From 2011-GWA2-47-8b sp964361325 (GTDB lineage Bacteria; Patescibacteriota; Minisyncoccia; UBA6257; WO2-44-18), in the NCBI GenBank assembly GCA_964361325.1, contig CAYHZT010000003.1:1-29388 (forward strand): a DNA stretch of 29,388 nt, given 5' to 3'. Under the pieces are notes generated by a model, which saw only the letters and a list, made by a program, of their open reading frames with translations, ran no database searches and was not told the origin of the DNA. This document shows, one piece after another, positions 1-6,821 of this stretch. Position 1 is the first letter of the stretch. Each line of letters opens with the position of its first letter. The translations under genes and the position numbers were made by a program.

Positions 1-2
1 TT

Positions 3-473
3 AATTGCCATTGGCGTTTACGGTTCAGGGATTTTCTTTGGGCAGTCGGGATGCTGGCGGCTTTAATGCTGATTATCTTACCACTGGCGCTTGCCATTGA
101 TTTTGTGAAGTTGGAAATTTGGGACGTGGCGGAAAAACATTTTTGGGTGCCACTGCTACTTTTCCCATTGTTTTTAGTGACGCCGGCCATTGGTGAAGAG
201 CTGGTTTATCGCGGCGTTCTCCAAAATAGTTTGGAGAAAAAATGGGGGATTTGGGCGGCGCTTGCCATTCAGGCCGTAATCTTTGGCGTGTCTCATATCA
301 ATAATAAAGCCGGCGGCTGCGAATTTCCCAACTTTCCTTACGTGATTTTCTCCGCAATTGCCGGACTTGGATACGGAATTGTTTTCTGGCGCACTCGATC
401 GCTTCTTGCTTCCGCTACGACACACGTTCTTGTTGACCTAACTTGGAAAGTCTTTTTCATGGGAGACGGCTAA
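3..473 (+). CDS. CPBP-family intramembrane glutamic protease, 5' partial
   Basis: The reading frame is open from the window edge, so the N-terminus lies outside; the internal ATG at 51 is not needed as a start. The family (CPBP/Abi, Rce1-related) cleaves substrates inside the membrane. The three family motifs are visible: GEELVYR (the Glu pair and Arg, from about 195), FGVSH with its His (about 288), and a final THVLVD with a His (about 421). Hydrophobic segments surround them. All expected catalytic residues are present, so the enzyme should be active. It overlaps the next gene by one base (TAATG), and that gene is a homologue without these residues. Substrate unknown. Confidence 0.88.
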   Translation, partial: NCHWRLRFRDFLWAVGMLAALMLIILPLALAIDFVKLEIWDVAEKHFWVPLLLFPLFLVTPAIGEELVYRGVLQNSLEKKWGIWAALAIQAVIFGVSHINNKAGGCEFPNFPYVIFSAIAGLGYGIVFWRTRSLLASATTHVLVDLTWKVFFMGDG

Positions 474-1111
474 TGAAAAACGACCGCGGTTTAGTCGGCG
501 AAGTGGTTATCGTTTTCAACTTGTTTATGATTTCCATTTGGGTTCTGCCGCAAGGATTCGGGCAGTGCGTCGGTAGTCTTCTGACGCTGGCAATTATTTT
601 CATCAGCTGGCGATGTCGTAAAGACACCCTAACCGACCTTGGTATCCAACCGAAGGACTTTTGCCAAACTAAACCGATCTTTGTTTTCATCAGCGTGTCA
701 TTCGTCGTCATTGTGCTGTTGGCAACTGTTGTAAATCCCGGGATTGAGAAGCAGTCGGAAATTTGGTTAAGAATTCGGGGAGCGATCGGCGGTTATATCG
801 TGTGGGCTTTTTTTCAGCAATTAGTTTTTCAGGGCTATTTTGCGAATAGGCTCTACAAAGCTTCCGGAAACCGAATCTGGCCCGCCGCGATAACTTCCGC
901 AGCCGTTTTTTCCCTAATTCACTTTCCGAATCCGTTGTTGATGATTGGGACTTTTTATCTCGGTATCGGCGCCAGTTATTTTTTTCTCAAGTCCCGCAAT
1001 CTTTATCTCGCTACGCTGACTCAGGCAATTCTTGCTCCTTGCTGGAAGTGGCTTATTCTCAAAGCCCTCTCGACCAACGCGATGCGTGTTGGTCCGGGTT
1101 TTTGGCAATAG
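473..1111 (+). CDS. CPBP-like membrane protein, degenerate catalytic motifs
   Basis: A 212-residue multi-pass membrane protein of the same fold as its upstream neighbour. The start chosen is the ATG overlapping the previous stop, which implies translational coupling; an upstream ATG at 443 in the same frame would overlap the previous gene more deeply. Where an active CPBP protease has EExxxR, this protein reads QQLVFQ (residues 115-120). The His of motif 2 is kept in FSLIH (residue 150), while the last motif reads TQAIL without His. I recall CPBP subgroups with a QQ pair, so this may be a known non-protease branch rather than recent decay. It is probably catalytically inactive and may partner the active copy. 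Confidence 0.8.
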   Translation: MKNDRGLVGEVVIVFNLFMISIWVLPQGFGQCVGSLLTLAIIFISWRCRKDTLTDLGIQPKDFCQTKPIFVFISVSFVVIVLLATVVNPGIEKQSEIWLRIRGAIGGYIVWAFFQQLVFQGYFANRLYKASGNRIWPAAITSAAVFSLIHFPNPLLMIGTFYLGIGASYFFLKSRNLYLATLTQAILAPCWKWLILKALSTNAMRVGPGFWQ

Positions 1112-1153
1112 TTCGATGCGACTCACCATAACAGTTCGACTCTGCTCACTATA
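1111..1153 (+). repeat. Two degenerate tandem copies of a 20-bp unit
   Basis: GTTCGATGCGACTCACCATA (1111-1130) and GTTCGACTCTGCTCACTATA (1134-1153) match at 15 of 20 positions with a 23-bp period. The first copy overlaps the stop codon of the CPBP-like gene. Function unknown. Confidence 0.5.
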
Positions 1154-1162
1154 AATAAAAAT

Positions 1163-1190
1163 ACCCCTCGACGTAATGTCGAGGGGTTTT
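1163..1190. terminator. Bidirectional intrinsic terminator
   Basis: A perfect 9-bp stem, CCCCTCGAC / GTCGAGGGG, with a 5-nt loop has A-rich sequence on the left and TTTT on the right. It lies between the convergent CPBP-like gene and glutamine synthetase and can serve both. Confidence 0.85.
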
Positions 1191-1194
1191 CAAT

Positions 1195-2238
1195 TTATTC
1201 TTTAAATCCATTGCCGCAAGTGGTTTCCAGTATCGCCCTGCAAACCTCGTATGGGTCCATATTGGCGGCTGGTCGGCGATCTTCAAGATAACCGCAGCCT
1301 GCTTCAGCAACATGGAGAGGGATGCGGATTGAAGCGCCTCGGTCGGAGACGCCCCATCGGAAGGTGTTGACGTCGCAAGTTTCGTGTTTGCCGGTAAGTC
1401 GCTTTTCATTATTGGCTCCATAGACTCGCATATGTTCTTTATGGAATTTTTCAAGTTTATGGCAAGCCAGCTTGATGCATTGTATCCCTCCCGAATCTCG
1501 CATCGTCTTCGTGCTGAAGTTCGTGTGAGCCCCGGCGCCGTTCCAATCACCCGTCACTATCGGTTTGGGGTCAAGTTTGGCGCTGATTCCGAATTCCTCG
1601 CCCAGCCGGTACAACAGCCAGCGGGCAAGCCAGAGCTGGTCGGCAACCATCGAGGGAGAAAGCGGACCCACCTGGAATTCCCACTGAGCGGGCATCACTT
1701 CGGCATTAATTCCGGCAATCATCAACCCCGCCCTTAGGCAGGCCTTGAAGTGCGCTTCTACTAGTTCTCGTCCATAAACCTCGTCGCTGCCAACGCCGCA
1801 GTAATACGGTCCTTGCGGCGCCGGAAAAGCGGTGCGTTCCTCCGGCCATCTATAAGGCCTTCCTCCGTTTTTATCGTACAGAGTATATTCTTGTTCAATA
1901 CCGAAAAGCACCTCTTCGTGTTTATGGTCTTGTTCAACTTTGACCAGGGATGCCCTGGTATTAGAAGGATGCGCCGATTGGTCCGGATTAAGTACTTCGC
2001 AAAGCGCCAATAAATGCGGCCTTCCTCGAATCGGATCCGGAACTTTATAAATTGGTTTTAGAAAGCAATCACTTGAATCGGTAGTAGCCTGACCGGTGCT
2101 TGATCCGTCAAAAGTCCAAATAGGCATGTCTTTCAATCCGAAAACTTTGTCGTTACTTCTCAAAACCCTGGCTTTAGAGCGCAGTTTTTTGGTGGGGTTC
2201 GCTCCATCAATCCAAATGTATTCCACGATGCGTTCCAT
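1195..2238 (-). CDS. glnA: Glutamine synthetase, eukaryotic type (GSII)
   Basis: Makes glutamine from glutamate, ammonia and ATP. The 347-residue length and motifs fit the short type II (eukaryotic/GlnII) enzymes rather than the roughly 450-residue bacterial GSI: MPIWTFDGSSTGQA near residue 38, FGIEQEYTL, PQGPYYCG, AEVMPAQWEFQVGP, DWNGAGAHTNFST, RGASIRIP and EDRRPAANMDPY near the C-terminus. I chose the ATG at 2238 because GGAGG lies 7 nt upstream and MERIVEYIWIDG matches the family start; the frame stays open to 2316 but that extension looks non-coding. It is a single gene between a shared terminator and a divergent promoter. The adenylylation loop of GSI is absent, so regulation must differ. 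Possibly acquired by horizontal transfer. Confidence 0.95.
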   Translation of the reverse strand: MERIVEYIWIDGANPTKKLRSKARVLRSNDKVFGLKDMPIWTFDGSSTGQATTDSSDCFLKPIYKVPDPIRGRPHLLALCEVLNPDQSAHPSNTRASLVKVEQDHKHEEVLFGIEQEYTLYDKNGGRPYRWPEERTAFPAPQGPYYCGVGSDEVYGRELVEAHFKACLRAGLMIAGINAEVMPAQWEFQVGPLSPSMVADQLWLARWLLYRLGEEFGISAKLDPKPIVTGDWNGAGAHTNFSTKTMRDSGGIQCIKLACHKLEKFHKEHMRVYGANNEKRLTGKHETCDVNTFRWGVSDRGASIRIPLHVAEAGCGYLEDRRPAANMDPYEVCRAILETTCGNGFKE

Positions 2239-2298
2239 CAGACAACCTCCATTCTTATTTTTTATATATAGTAAAGTACCGTCAGTTATCGTAAGCCA

Positions 2299-2327
2299 TT
2301 GACATCCGGCGGTCAATGGAATATACT
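2299..2327 (+). promoter_or_regulatory. Sigma-70-type promoter, TTGACA-17-TATACT
   Basis: TTGACA at 2299-2304 and TATACT at 2322-2327 are separated by 17 nt. It should start transcription near 2334 toward the zinc-ribbon gene at 2416. Confidence 0.8.
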
Positions 2328-2415
2328 AGGAATCAGTTTAGTAAGGGGTCAAATTATGCGAAAAGCTATTTTGCCTCGGCTAACAAAAAGGGCGAAATAG
2401 TATTTAAAGAAGATA

Positions 2416-2604
2416 ATGGAATTTAACAACCAAGCTCCTCGGAAGATGTTCCAAGGTAACTGGAAGTGCTCCAAATGCAGTAATCCGATAACGGAATTGC
2501 CATTTGAACCAGATCCAGCCCGATTGGATAAACTGCTTTGCAGGGATTGCCATCGCGAGCGAGTTCAGTCTTTCCGCGGACCCCGCTTCGGCGGCCGCGA
2601 GTAA
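2416..2604 (+). CDS. Small CxxC zinc-ribbon protein
   Basis: A 62-residue protein with CSKC (residues 18-21) and CRDC (residues 42-45) about 20 residues apart, the pattern of a four-cysteine zinc ribbon. Between them lies ITELPFEPDPARLDKLL, a stretch I recall in small zinc-ribbon proteins that are common in CPR genomes. The tail is Arg/Gly-rich (FRGPRFGGRE), which suggests nucleic-acid binding. It is a single-gene unit: a consensus-like promoter at 2299-2327 and a perfect terminator immediately after the stop. The leader is about 80 nt with no strong Shine-Dalgarno sequence. Partner and role unknown. Confidence 0.85.
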   Translation: MEFNNQAPRKMFQGNWKCSKCSNPITELPFEPDPARLDKLLCRDCHRERVQSFRGPRFGGRE

Positions 2605-2612
2605 AGAGCGAA

Positions 2613-2645
2613 AATCCCTCCGACATATGTCGGAGGGATTTTTGT
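2613..2645 (+). terminator. Intrinsic terminator
   Basis: A 28-bp perfect palindrome centred on CATATG (arms AATCCCTCCGACAT / ATGTCGGAGGGATT) is followed by a T run. It ends the zinc-ribbon transcript. Confidence 0.9.
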
Positions 2646-2662
2646 TTGTTCGGATTTTTGTT

Positions 2663-2668
2663 TATAAT
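2663..2668 (+). promoter_or_regulatory. -10 box TATAAT for a leaderless transcript
   Basis: TATAAT ends 8 nt before the ATG at 2677, so the predicted start site is at or next to the start codon. There is no Shine-Dalgarno sequence and no clear -35. Confidence 0.65.
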
Positions 2669-2676
2669 AATAGAAT

Positions 2677-2862
2677 ATGAGCAAGAAGAATTGGATTAAT
2701 TGGGCGGAATTCGTATTTGGGGTTTGGGTTTTGGCCTCTCCCTGGATTTTAGGATATTGGAAAATTACGTCAGCACTTTGGAGTCAGGTCGTTGTCGGCG
2801 TTTTATTAATGTTGCTATCTCTATGGGAGATAGTGGGTACGGAAGACCATGAGCAGCATTAA
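2677..2862 (+). CDS. SPW-repeat small membrane protein
   Basis: A 61-residue protein with two hydrophobic helices (about residues 9-27 and 34-53). The motif LASPWILGYW between them is the Ser-Pro-Trp signature of the SPW repeat family (PF03779); only one repeat is present. Function of the family is not established. It is the first gene of a redox operon, overlapping the glutaredoxin gene by 14 bp, and is probably translated from a leaderless mRNA. Confidence 0.82.
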   Translation: MSKKNWINWAEFVFGVWVLASPWILGYWKITSALWSQVVVGVLLMLLSLWEIVGTEDHEQH

Positions 2863-3085
2863 AATTTATTCCACCACCACTTGCGTTTATTGCAAGATGG
2901 CAAAAGATTTTTTCCAAAAACATAATGTCAAGTATGAGGAGTATGACGTTGCCGAGAATGAAAAGGCGCGGGCTGAGATGTTGGAAAAATCTCAACAGCT
3001 TGGCGTGCCGGTTATTGATATTGACGGAAAAATAATTATCGGCTTCAGCGAGCCGGAGCTGAAAAAGGCGTTGAATATAAAATAA
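2849..3085 (+). CDS. Glutaredoxin / NrdH-like redox protein
   Basis: A 78-residue single-domain thioredoxin fold. The dithiol site is C12-V-Y-C15 at the N-terminus of helix 1, followed by the cis-Pro region GVPVIDIDG and the GFSEPELKKAL helix, which is full length for the NrdH/glutaredoxin group. It transfers electrons from a reductase to target disulfides. It overlaps the SPW gene and shares one base with the flavoprotein gene (TAATG), so the two redox proteins should be made together. The downstream reductase resembles the C-terminal part of AhpF, whose own N-terminal part carries thioredoxin folds, so the pair may act as a split AhpF. Confidence 0.9.
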   Translation: MSSIKIYSTTTCVYCKMAKDFFQKHNVKYEEYDVAENEKARAEMLEKSQQLGVPVIDIDGKIIIGFSEPELKKALNIK

Positions 3086-3999
3086 TGTACGATTTGGTTA
3101 TTATTGGCGGCGGTCCCGGCGGTACGGCCGCAGGCGTTTACGCGGCCAGGAAAAAACTAAAAACAGCATTAGTAATTGGAGATTTCGGCGGGCAATCAAC
3201 GGTTTCCGCGGAAATTCAAAATTGGATCGGAGTTAAATCCATTTCCGGTTTTGAATGGGCGAAAACATTGGAAAAACATCTGCGAGTTCAAGAAGACATT
3301 GATATTTTTCAACCGGACTGGGTCACTAAAGTGGAAAAATCCGGAGAGGGTTTTGTTGTTTTAACTAAAGGCGGCAAAAAACTGGAAACCAAAACCGTTT
3401 TGGTGACAACCGGCAGCTCGCGTAAAAAACTGAACATTGCGGGGGAAAAAGAATTTGACGGCAAAGGAGTCGCTTATTGCGTAACTTGTGATGCCCCTCT
3501 TTTTAAAAATAAAGTAACGGCTGTTATCGGAGGCGGCAATGCCGGTCTGGAAGCGGTTCGTGATCTCTTGGTTTACTCAACAAAAGTTTATTTATTAGAC
3601 CACGGCAGTAAATTAAAGGGAGATGCGACTACTCAGGAAAAAATTAAAGCCAGTCCCAAGGTAGAAATTATTTTTCAGGCTGAACCAAAAGAGATACTTG
3701 GCGACAAATTCGTGAATGCCTTGAAATATCAAGACGTGCCGAGCGGTAATATAATGGAGTTAAAATTAGACGGGGTGTTTATTGAGATTGGTTCATATCC
3801 AAACGCGGGTTTCTTGAATGATTTCGCGAAGCTTAATGATAAAGGAGAAATTATTGTGGATCATAAGACGCAGACGACTTCTCAACGGGGTATTTGGGCG
3901 GCTGGCGACGTCAGTGACGTTCTTTATAAGCAAAATAACATTTCGGCCGGCGATGCCATTAAAGCAGTTCTTAATATTTACGAATATCTCAATAAATAA
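3085..3999 (+). CDS. trxB: Thioredoxin reductase-like flavoprotein, AhpF C-terminal type
   Basis: A 304-residue FAD and pyridine-nucleotide disulfide reductase. FAD site: IIGGGPGG (residues 6-13). Redox site: AYCVTCDAP, Cys 132 and 135. Dinucleotide site: VIGGGNAGLEA (from about 147). Late FAD motif: GIWAAGDVSD. After the second GGG motif it reads LLDHGSKLKGDATTQEK, not the HRRxxxR pattern that binds the NADPH phosphate in classic TrxB. This stretch is closer to AhpF as I recall it, so NADH is a likely donor (inference). The thioredoxin-fold domains of AhpF are missing; the adjacent glutaredoxin probably supplies them. Confidence 0.88.
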   Translation: MYDLVIIGGGPGGTAAGVYAARKKLKTALVIGDFGGQSTVSAEIQNWIGVKSISGFEWAKTLEKHLRVQEDIDIFQPDWVTKVEKSGEGFVVLTKGGKKLETKTVLVTTGSSRKKLNIAGEKEFDGKGVAYCVTCDAPLFKNKVTAVIGGGNAGLEAVRDLLVYSTKVYLLDHGSKLKGDATTQEKIKASPKVEIIFQAEPKEILGDKFVNALKYQDVPSGNIMELKLDGVFIEIGSYPNAGFLNDFAKLNDKGEIIVDHKTQTTSQRGIWAAGDVSDVLYKQNNISAGDAIKAVLNIYEYLNK

Positions 4000-4009
4000 T
4001 CAACCGACT

Positions 4010-5647
4010 ATGGATACTCTAAATAAAATAAAAGAATTTTTACGCGGCGAAATTGACGAAAGCGAAGAAAGTCGCGTCCACTACAGCCGGGACGCCAGTT
4101 TATTTGAAATAAAACCGAAAGCGGTTATTTTTCCAAAGGATACGGAAGATGTGAAAAATTTAGTGAAATACGCCGTTCAGGAAAAACAGAACGATCCGAG
4201 TATTTCCCTGACTCCCCGGGCGGGCGGCACTGATATGACCGGCGGACCGCTCAACGAATCGCTGATTTTGGATTTCACCCGCCACTTTAATCGTATTAAG
4301 GAAGTCGGCAACGATTATGCTGTCGCGGAGTCGGGCGTTTATTACCGGGATTTTGAAAAAGAGACTCTGAAGAAAGATATTTTTTTGCCTACTTACACGG
4401 CTTCAAGAGAAATCTGCGCTTTAGGGGGTATGATTGCCAATAATTCCGGCGGAGAAAAATCGCTTATTTATGGCCAGACCAAGGATTACGTGGAGGAATT
4501 AAAAGTGGTGCTTGCTGACGGTGAAGAACATATCTTTTCCAAAATCGGCAAACAAGAATTGAACAAGAAAAAAGAACAAGCGGGTTTCGAGGGCCAAATT
4601 TATAAAAAAGTTTATGACCTCTTGGATAAAAATCTTGATTTGGTTAAAGCATCGCGCCCCAATGTTTCTAAAAATTCTAGCGGCTACAATATCTGGGATG
4701 TGTGGGACGGCGAAAATTTTAATATGGTAAAAATTTTTGTAGGCGCCCAGGGAACGCTTGGTCTTATCACGGAAGCGAAGCTCCGTTTGGTTAAGAAAAA
4801 ATCACATTCCGGAATGCTGGTGTTATTTCTTAAAGATCTTGGTATTTTAGCGGGATTGGTGGGCGCAGTTCTGCCCTTTCGGCCTTCCAGTTTTGAATCT
4901 TTTGACGATCATACCTTTCGTCTGTCGTTAAAATTCTTCCCGGGATTTTTAAAGGCCATGGGCGCTAAAAATTTTTTCTCACTGGCTTGGAGTTTTTTAC
5001 CGGAGTTTTGGCTAATCCTCACTTACGGAATGCCGAAGCTAGTATTATTGATTGAGTTTGAAGAAAATAGCCAAGAAGAAGTAGATCGCAAAATCAATGA
5101 GTTGCGTGAGAAGCTGAGACCGTTCAAAGTAAAAAATAAGATTGCCGCCACTGCCAGGAAGTCCCGGAAATATTGGGTAATACGGCGGGAAAGTTTCAAT
5201 CTTCTGCGGAACAAAGTGCGCGGCAAGCAAACAGCGCCTTTCATCGATGACTTTATCGTGCGTCCGGAATATTTGCCGGAGTTTTTGCCAAAGCTTTATA
5301 AGATTTTGGAAGACCATAAATTATTTTATACGATTGCCGGCCATATTGGCGATGGAAATTTTCATATTATTCCATTGATGGTGCTGGCCGACGAAGAAAA
5401 TCGCAAAAAAATTCCGGTTGTTTCAGAGGAAATATACGATTTGGTTTTGCTTTACCACGGTTCCATTACCGCCGAGCACAATGACGGCCTGCTTCGCGGA
5501 GCTTATCTCTTAAAAATGTACGGTCCGGAAATCTTTAAAATTTTTGAGGAAATTAAGTCGATTTTTGATCCCCTAGGCATATTCAATCCCGGTAAAAAAG
5601 TTAGCGCTACTCTGGATTATGCCTTCAAGCATATAAAGAGAGAATAG
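4010..5647 (+). CDS. FAD-linked oxidase/dehydrogenase (GlcD / D-lactate dehydrogenase family)
   Basis: A 545-residue flavoprotein: N-terminal FAD-binding type 4 domain (VIFPKDTEDVKNLVKYA, then TPRAGGTDMTGGPL, GGMIANNSGGEKSL and GAQGTLGLITEAKLRLV) and a C-terminal FAD-oxidase domain with GHIGDGNFHIIPL, TAEHNDGLLRG and FDPLGIFNPGKK. Family members oxidise 2-hydroxy acids such as D-lactate or glycolate; the substrate here cannot be set. It lacks a C-terminal iron-sulfur domain. The start at 4010 lies 10 nt after the reductase stop and opens the family-like N-terminus; the frame reaches back to 3818 but would overlap the previous gene. Last gene of the redox operon. Confidence 0.88.
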   Translation: MDTLNKIKEFLRGEIDESEESRVHYSRDASLFEIKPKAVIFPKDTEDVKNLVKYAVQEKQNDPSISLTPRAGGTDMTGGPLNESLILDFTRHFNRIKEVGNDYAVAESGVYYRDFEKETLKKDIFLPTYTASREICALGGMIANNSGGEKSLIYGQTKDYVEELKVVLADGEEHIFSKIGKQELNKKKEQAGFEGQIYKKVYDLLDKNLDLVKASRPNVSKNSSGYNIWDVWDGENFNMVKIFVGAQGTLGLITEAKLRLVKKKSHSGMLVLFLKDLGILAGLVGAVLPFRPSSFESFDDHTFRLSLKFFPGFLKAMGAKNFFSLAWSFLPEFWLILTYGMPKLVLLIEFEENSQEEVDRKINELREKLRPFKVKNKIAATARKSRKYWVIRRESFNLLRNKVRGKQTAPFIDDFIVRPEYLPEFLPKLYKILEDHKLFYTIAGHIGDGNFHIIPLMVLADEENRKKIPVVSEEIYDLVLLYHGSITAEHNDGLLRGAYLLKMYGPEIFKIFEEIKSIFDPLGIFNPGKKVSATLDYAFKHIKRE

Positions 5648-5649
5648 TT

Positions 5650-5679
5650 TTTACATAGCAATCGAAATCGTTTTAATAT
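5650..5679 (+). promoter_or_regulatory. Promoter TTTACA-18-TAATAT, leaderless type
   Basis: TTTACA at 5650-5655 and TAATAT at 5674-5679, which ends 8 nt before the ATG at 5688. No Shine-Dalgarno sequence precedes that start. Confidence 0.6.
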
Positions 5680-5687
5680 AAGAGTAT

Positions 5688-5921
5688 ATGCCTATCGAAA
5701 AACCGGAAGAGTCATCGTCGGAGAAAGCAACTGATATGCAAATAGCTGTTTTTTTAGCCGGCCATATAGACAATCCCTGCGAGGCCGAAGTCGCTCCCGG
5801 ACAAAAAGAAAACATCAGAAGTTTTTATATCAGAGAAGCGGAGTCGTTGCTTACTAAAATGGAAGACGAAAACGCCAAAAAACTTCTTGAGCTTAAAATT
5901 AAAGAATATAGCGAGGAGTAA
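5688..5921 (+). CDS. Small hypothetical protein
   Basis: 77 residues, acidic and soluble, with no membrane segment. The C-terminal half (from about residue 43) is predicted helical: IREAESLLTKMEDENAKKLL. I recognise no family. A promoter of leaderless type precedes it, and the DUF167 gene follows after 2 nt with its Shine-Dalgarno sequence inside this gene's last codons, so the two form an operon. Confidence 0.65.
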   Translation: MPIEKPEESSSEKATDMQIAVFLAGHIDNPCEAEVAPGQKENIRSFYIREAESLLTKMEDENAKKLLELKIKEYSEE

Positions 5922-5923
5922 TA

Positions 5924-6142
5924 ATGAAACTTAGCATCCACGCCAAACCTTCCGCTAAGGAAGAGAAGATTGAGAAAATATCCGAGAACGAATACAAAAT
6001 CAGCGTCAAAGAACCGGCAAGGGAGGGGCGGGCGAATTGGGCGATAGAACGGGCCATTGCCCGGCATTTGGGCGTAGCAATTTCGCGGGTGCGAATCGTG
6101 AGTGGCCAAACCTCGCGCCAAAAAATTATTGAAATTTCCTAG
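5924..6142 (+). CDS. DUF167 (YggU-family) protein
   Basis: 72 residues matching the DUF167 fold: a start of MKLSIHAKPSAKEEKI, the middle YKISVKEPAREGRANWAI, and an end of VRIVSGQTSRQKIIEI, which corresponds to the family's conserved v-x-G-x-x-s-R-x-K pattern. The usual position of Asn-Lys-Ala after Gly-x-Ala reads NWA here. The start is set by AGGAG ending 6 nt upstream. Function of the family is unknown. Confidence 0.85.
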   Translation: MKLSIHAKPSAKEEKIEKISENEYKISVKEPAREGRANWAIERAIARHLGVAISRVRIVSGQTSRQKIIEIS

Positions 6143-6189
6143 CCAAATCGGTGCCGTCACTTCCCCTACGAGAGACTTTATGAAGGCTC

Positions 6190-6231
6190 AATATAACACT
6201 TATGTCCCAATTGGGACATAAGTGTTATATT
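6190..6231. repeat. Perfect 42-bp palindrome
   Basis: The arms, AATATAACACTTATGTCCCAA and its exact complement, meet at AATT with no loop and no mismatch. TTTG follows on the right. It lies between the DUF167 stop and the promoter at 6262. It may be a terminator, but the arms are longer and less GC-rich than the other terminators here, so an operator or cruciform site is also possible. Confidence 0.85.
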
Positions 6232-6261
6232 TTGCAACGCGAAATTAACCAGTGCAAATAG

Positions 6262-6289
6262 TTGACAAGAATTTATGAGCTGATAAGAT
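6262..6289 (+). promoter_or_regulatory. Promoter TTGACA-16-TAAGAT
   Basis: TTGACA at 6262-6267 and TAAGAT at 6284-6289. It predicts a start near 6296 and a leader of about 10 nt before the ATG at 6306. Confidence 0.75.
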
Positions 6290-6305
6290 TGGGGCATTAT
6301 TTTTT

Positions 6306-6821
6306 ATGCCACATTTTGCTTCTAAAAAATTCGTAATCGCGTTTTTGGCAATTATTATGGTTGTCGCCGGCGGGTATTTTGTTTGGGATAGATATTTCAG
6401 CGAGACGGGAAAAGCGCGGCGGCGGCTTACGGAGCAGGTGGAGGCCTATCAAAAACAAGAAAAGACTTACATCGAAGCGATGACTGCCGATACTTACGGC
6501 GGCAAAACTCCCAAGGAAACCCTGGATTTGTTCGTTGCCGCCGTTCGCAAGGGCGATACCGAGCTGGCGAGTAAATATTTTTTATTGGACGAAAAGGCGA
6601 GTAGGGAGAAGTGGCTAATATTTCTTAACAACATAAAAGCTAAAGACCTGTTGAATCAGATGGCGGACGACATATCAAAATTTGCGAAACCTTTGGATAG
6701 CACCAGTTCCGATAAGAACGTTTTTTCCTTTGGACTTTTTGATGAGAACGGCGGTATAGCCATTTCCATCGATATGCGGATAAATAAGTATTCTGGCTTA
6801 TGGAAAATAGAAGGTATCTAA
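6306..6821 (+). CDS. Membrane-anchored hypothetical protein
   Basis: 171 residues with one hydrophobic helix near the N-terminus (about residues 9-27, KKFVIAFLAIIMVVAGGYFV region) and the rest probably outside the membrane. The outer part has a charged helical stretch (RRRLTEQVEAYQKQEKTY) and a small alpha/beta domain ending in YSGLWKIEG, reminiscent of lumazine-binding/NTF2-like DUF4878 proteins (weak). Its last 22 bp overlap the start of the large secreted protein gene, so the two are likely co-expressed and may work together at the cell surface. Function unknown. Confidence 0.75.
   Translation: MPHFASKKFVIAFLAIIMVVAGGYFVWDRYFSETGKARRRLTEQVEAYQKQEKTYIEAMTADTYGGKTPKETLDLFVAAVRKGDTELASKYFLLDEKASREKWLIFLNNIKAKDLLNQMADDISKFAKPLDSTSSDKNVFSFGLFDENGGIAISIDMRINKYSGLWKIEGI

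Noticed and set aside
2239..2316. A longer N-terminus for glutamine synthetase
   Set aside because: It would pass through the GGAGG ribosome-binding site and AT-rich upstream region and adds residues unlike the family.
2355..2399. A 14-codon frame between the promoter and the zinc-ribbon gene
   Set aside because: No ribosome-binding site and no pattern of a regulatory leader peptide; too short to support.
3818..4009. A longer N-terminus for the FAD-linked oxidase
   Set aside because: It overlaps the end of the reductase gene in another frame and precedes the family-like start at 4010.
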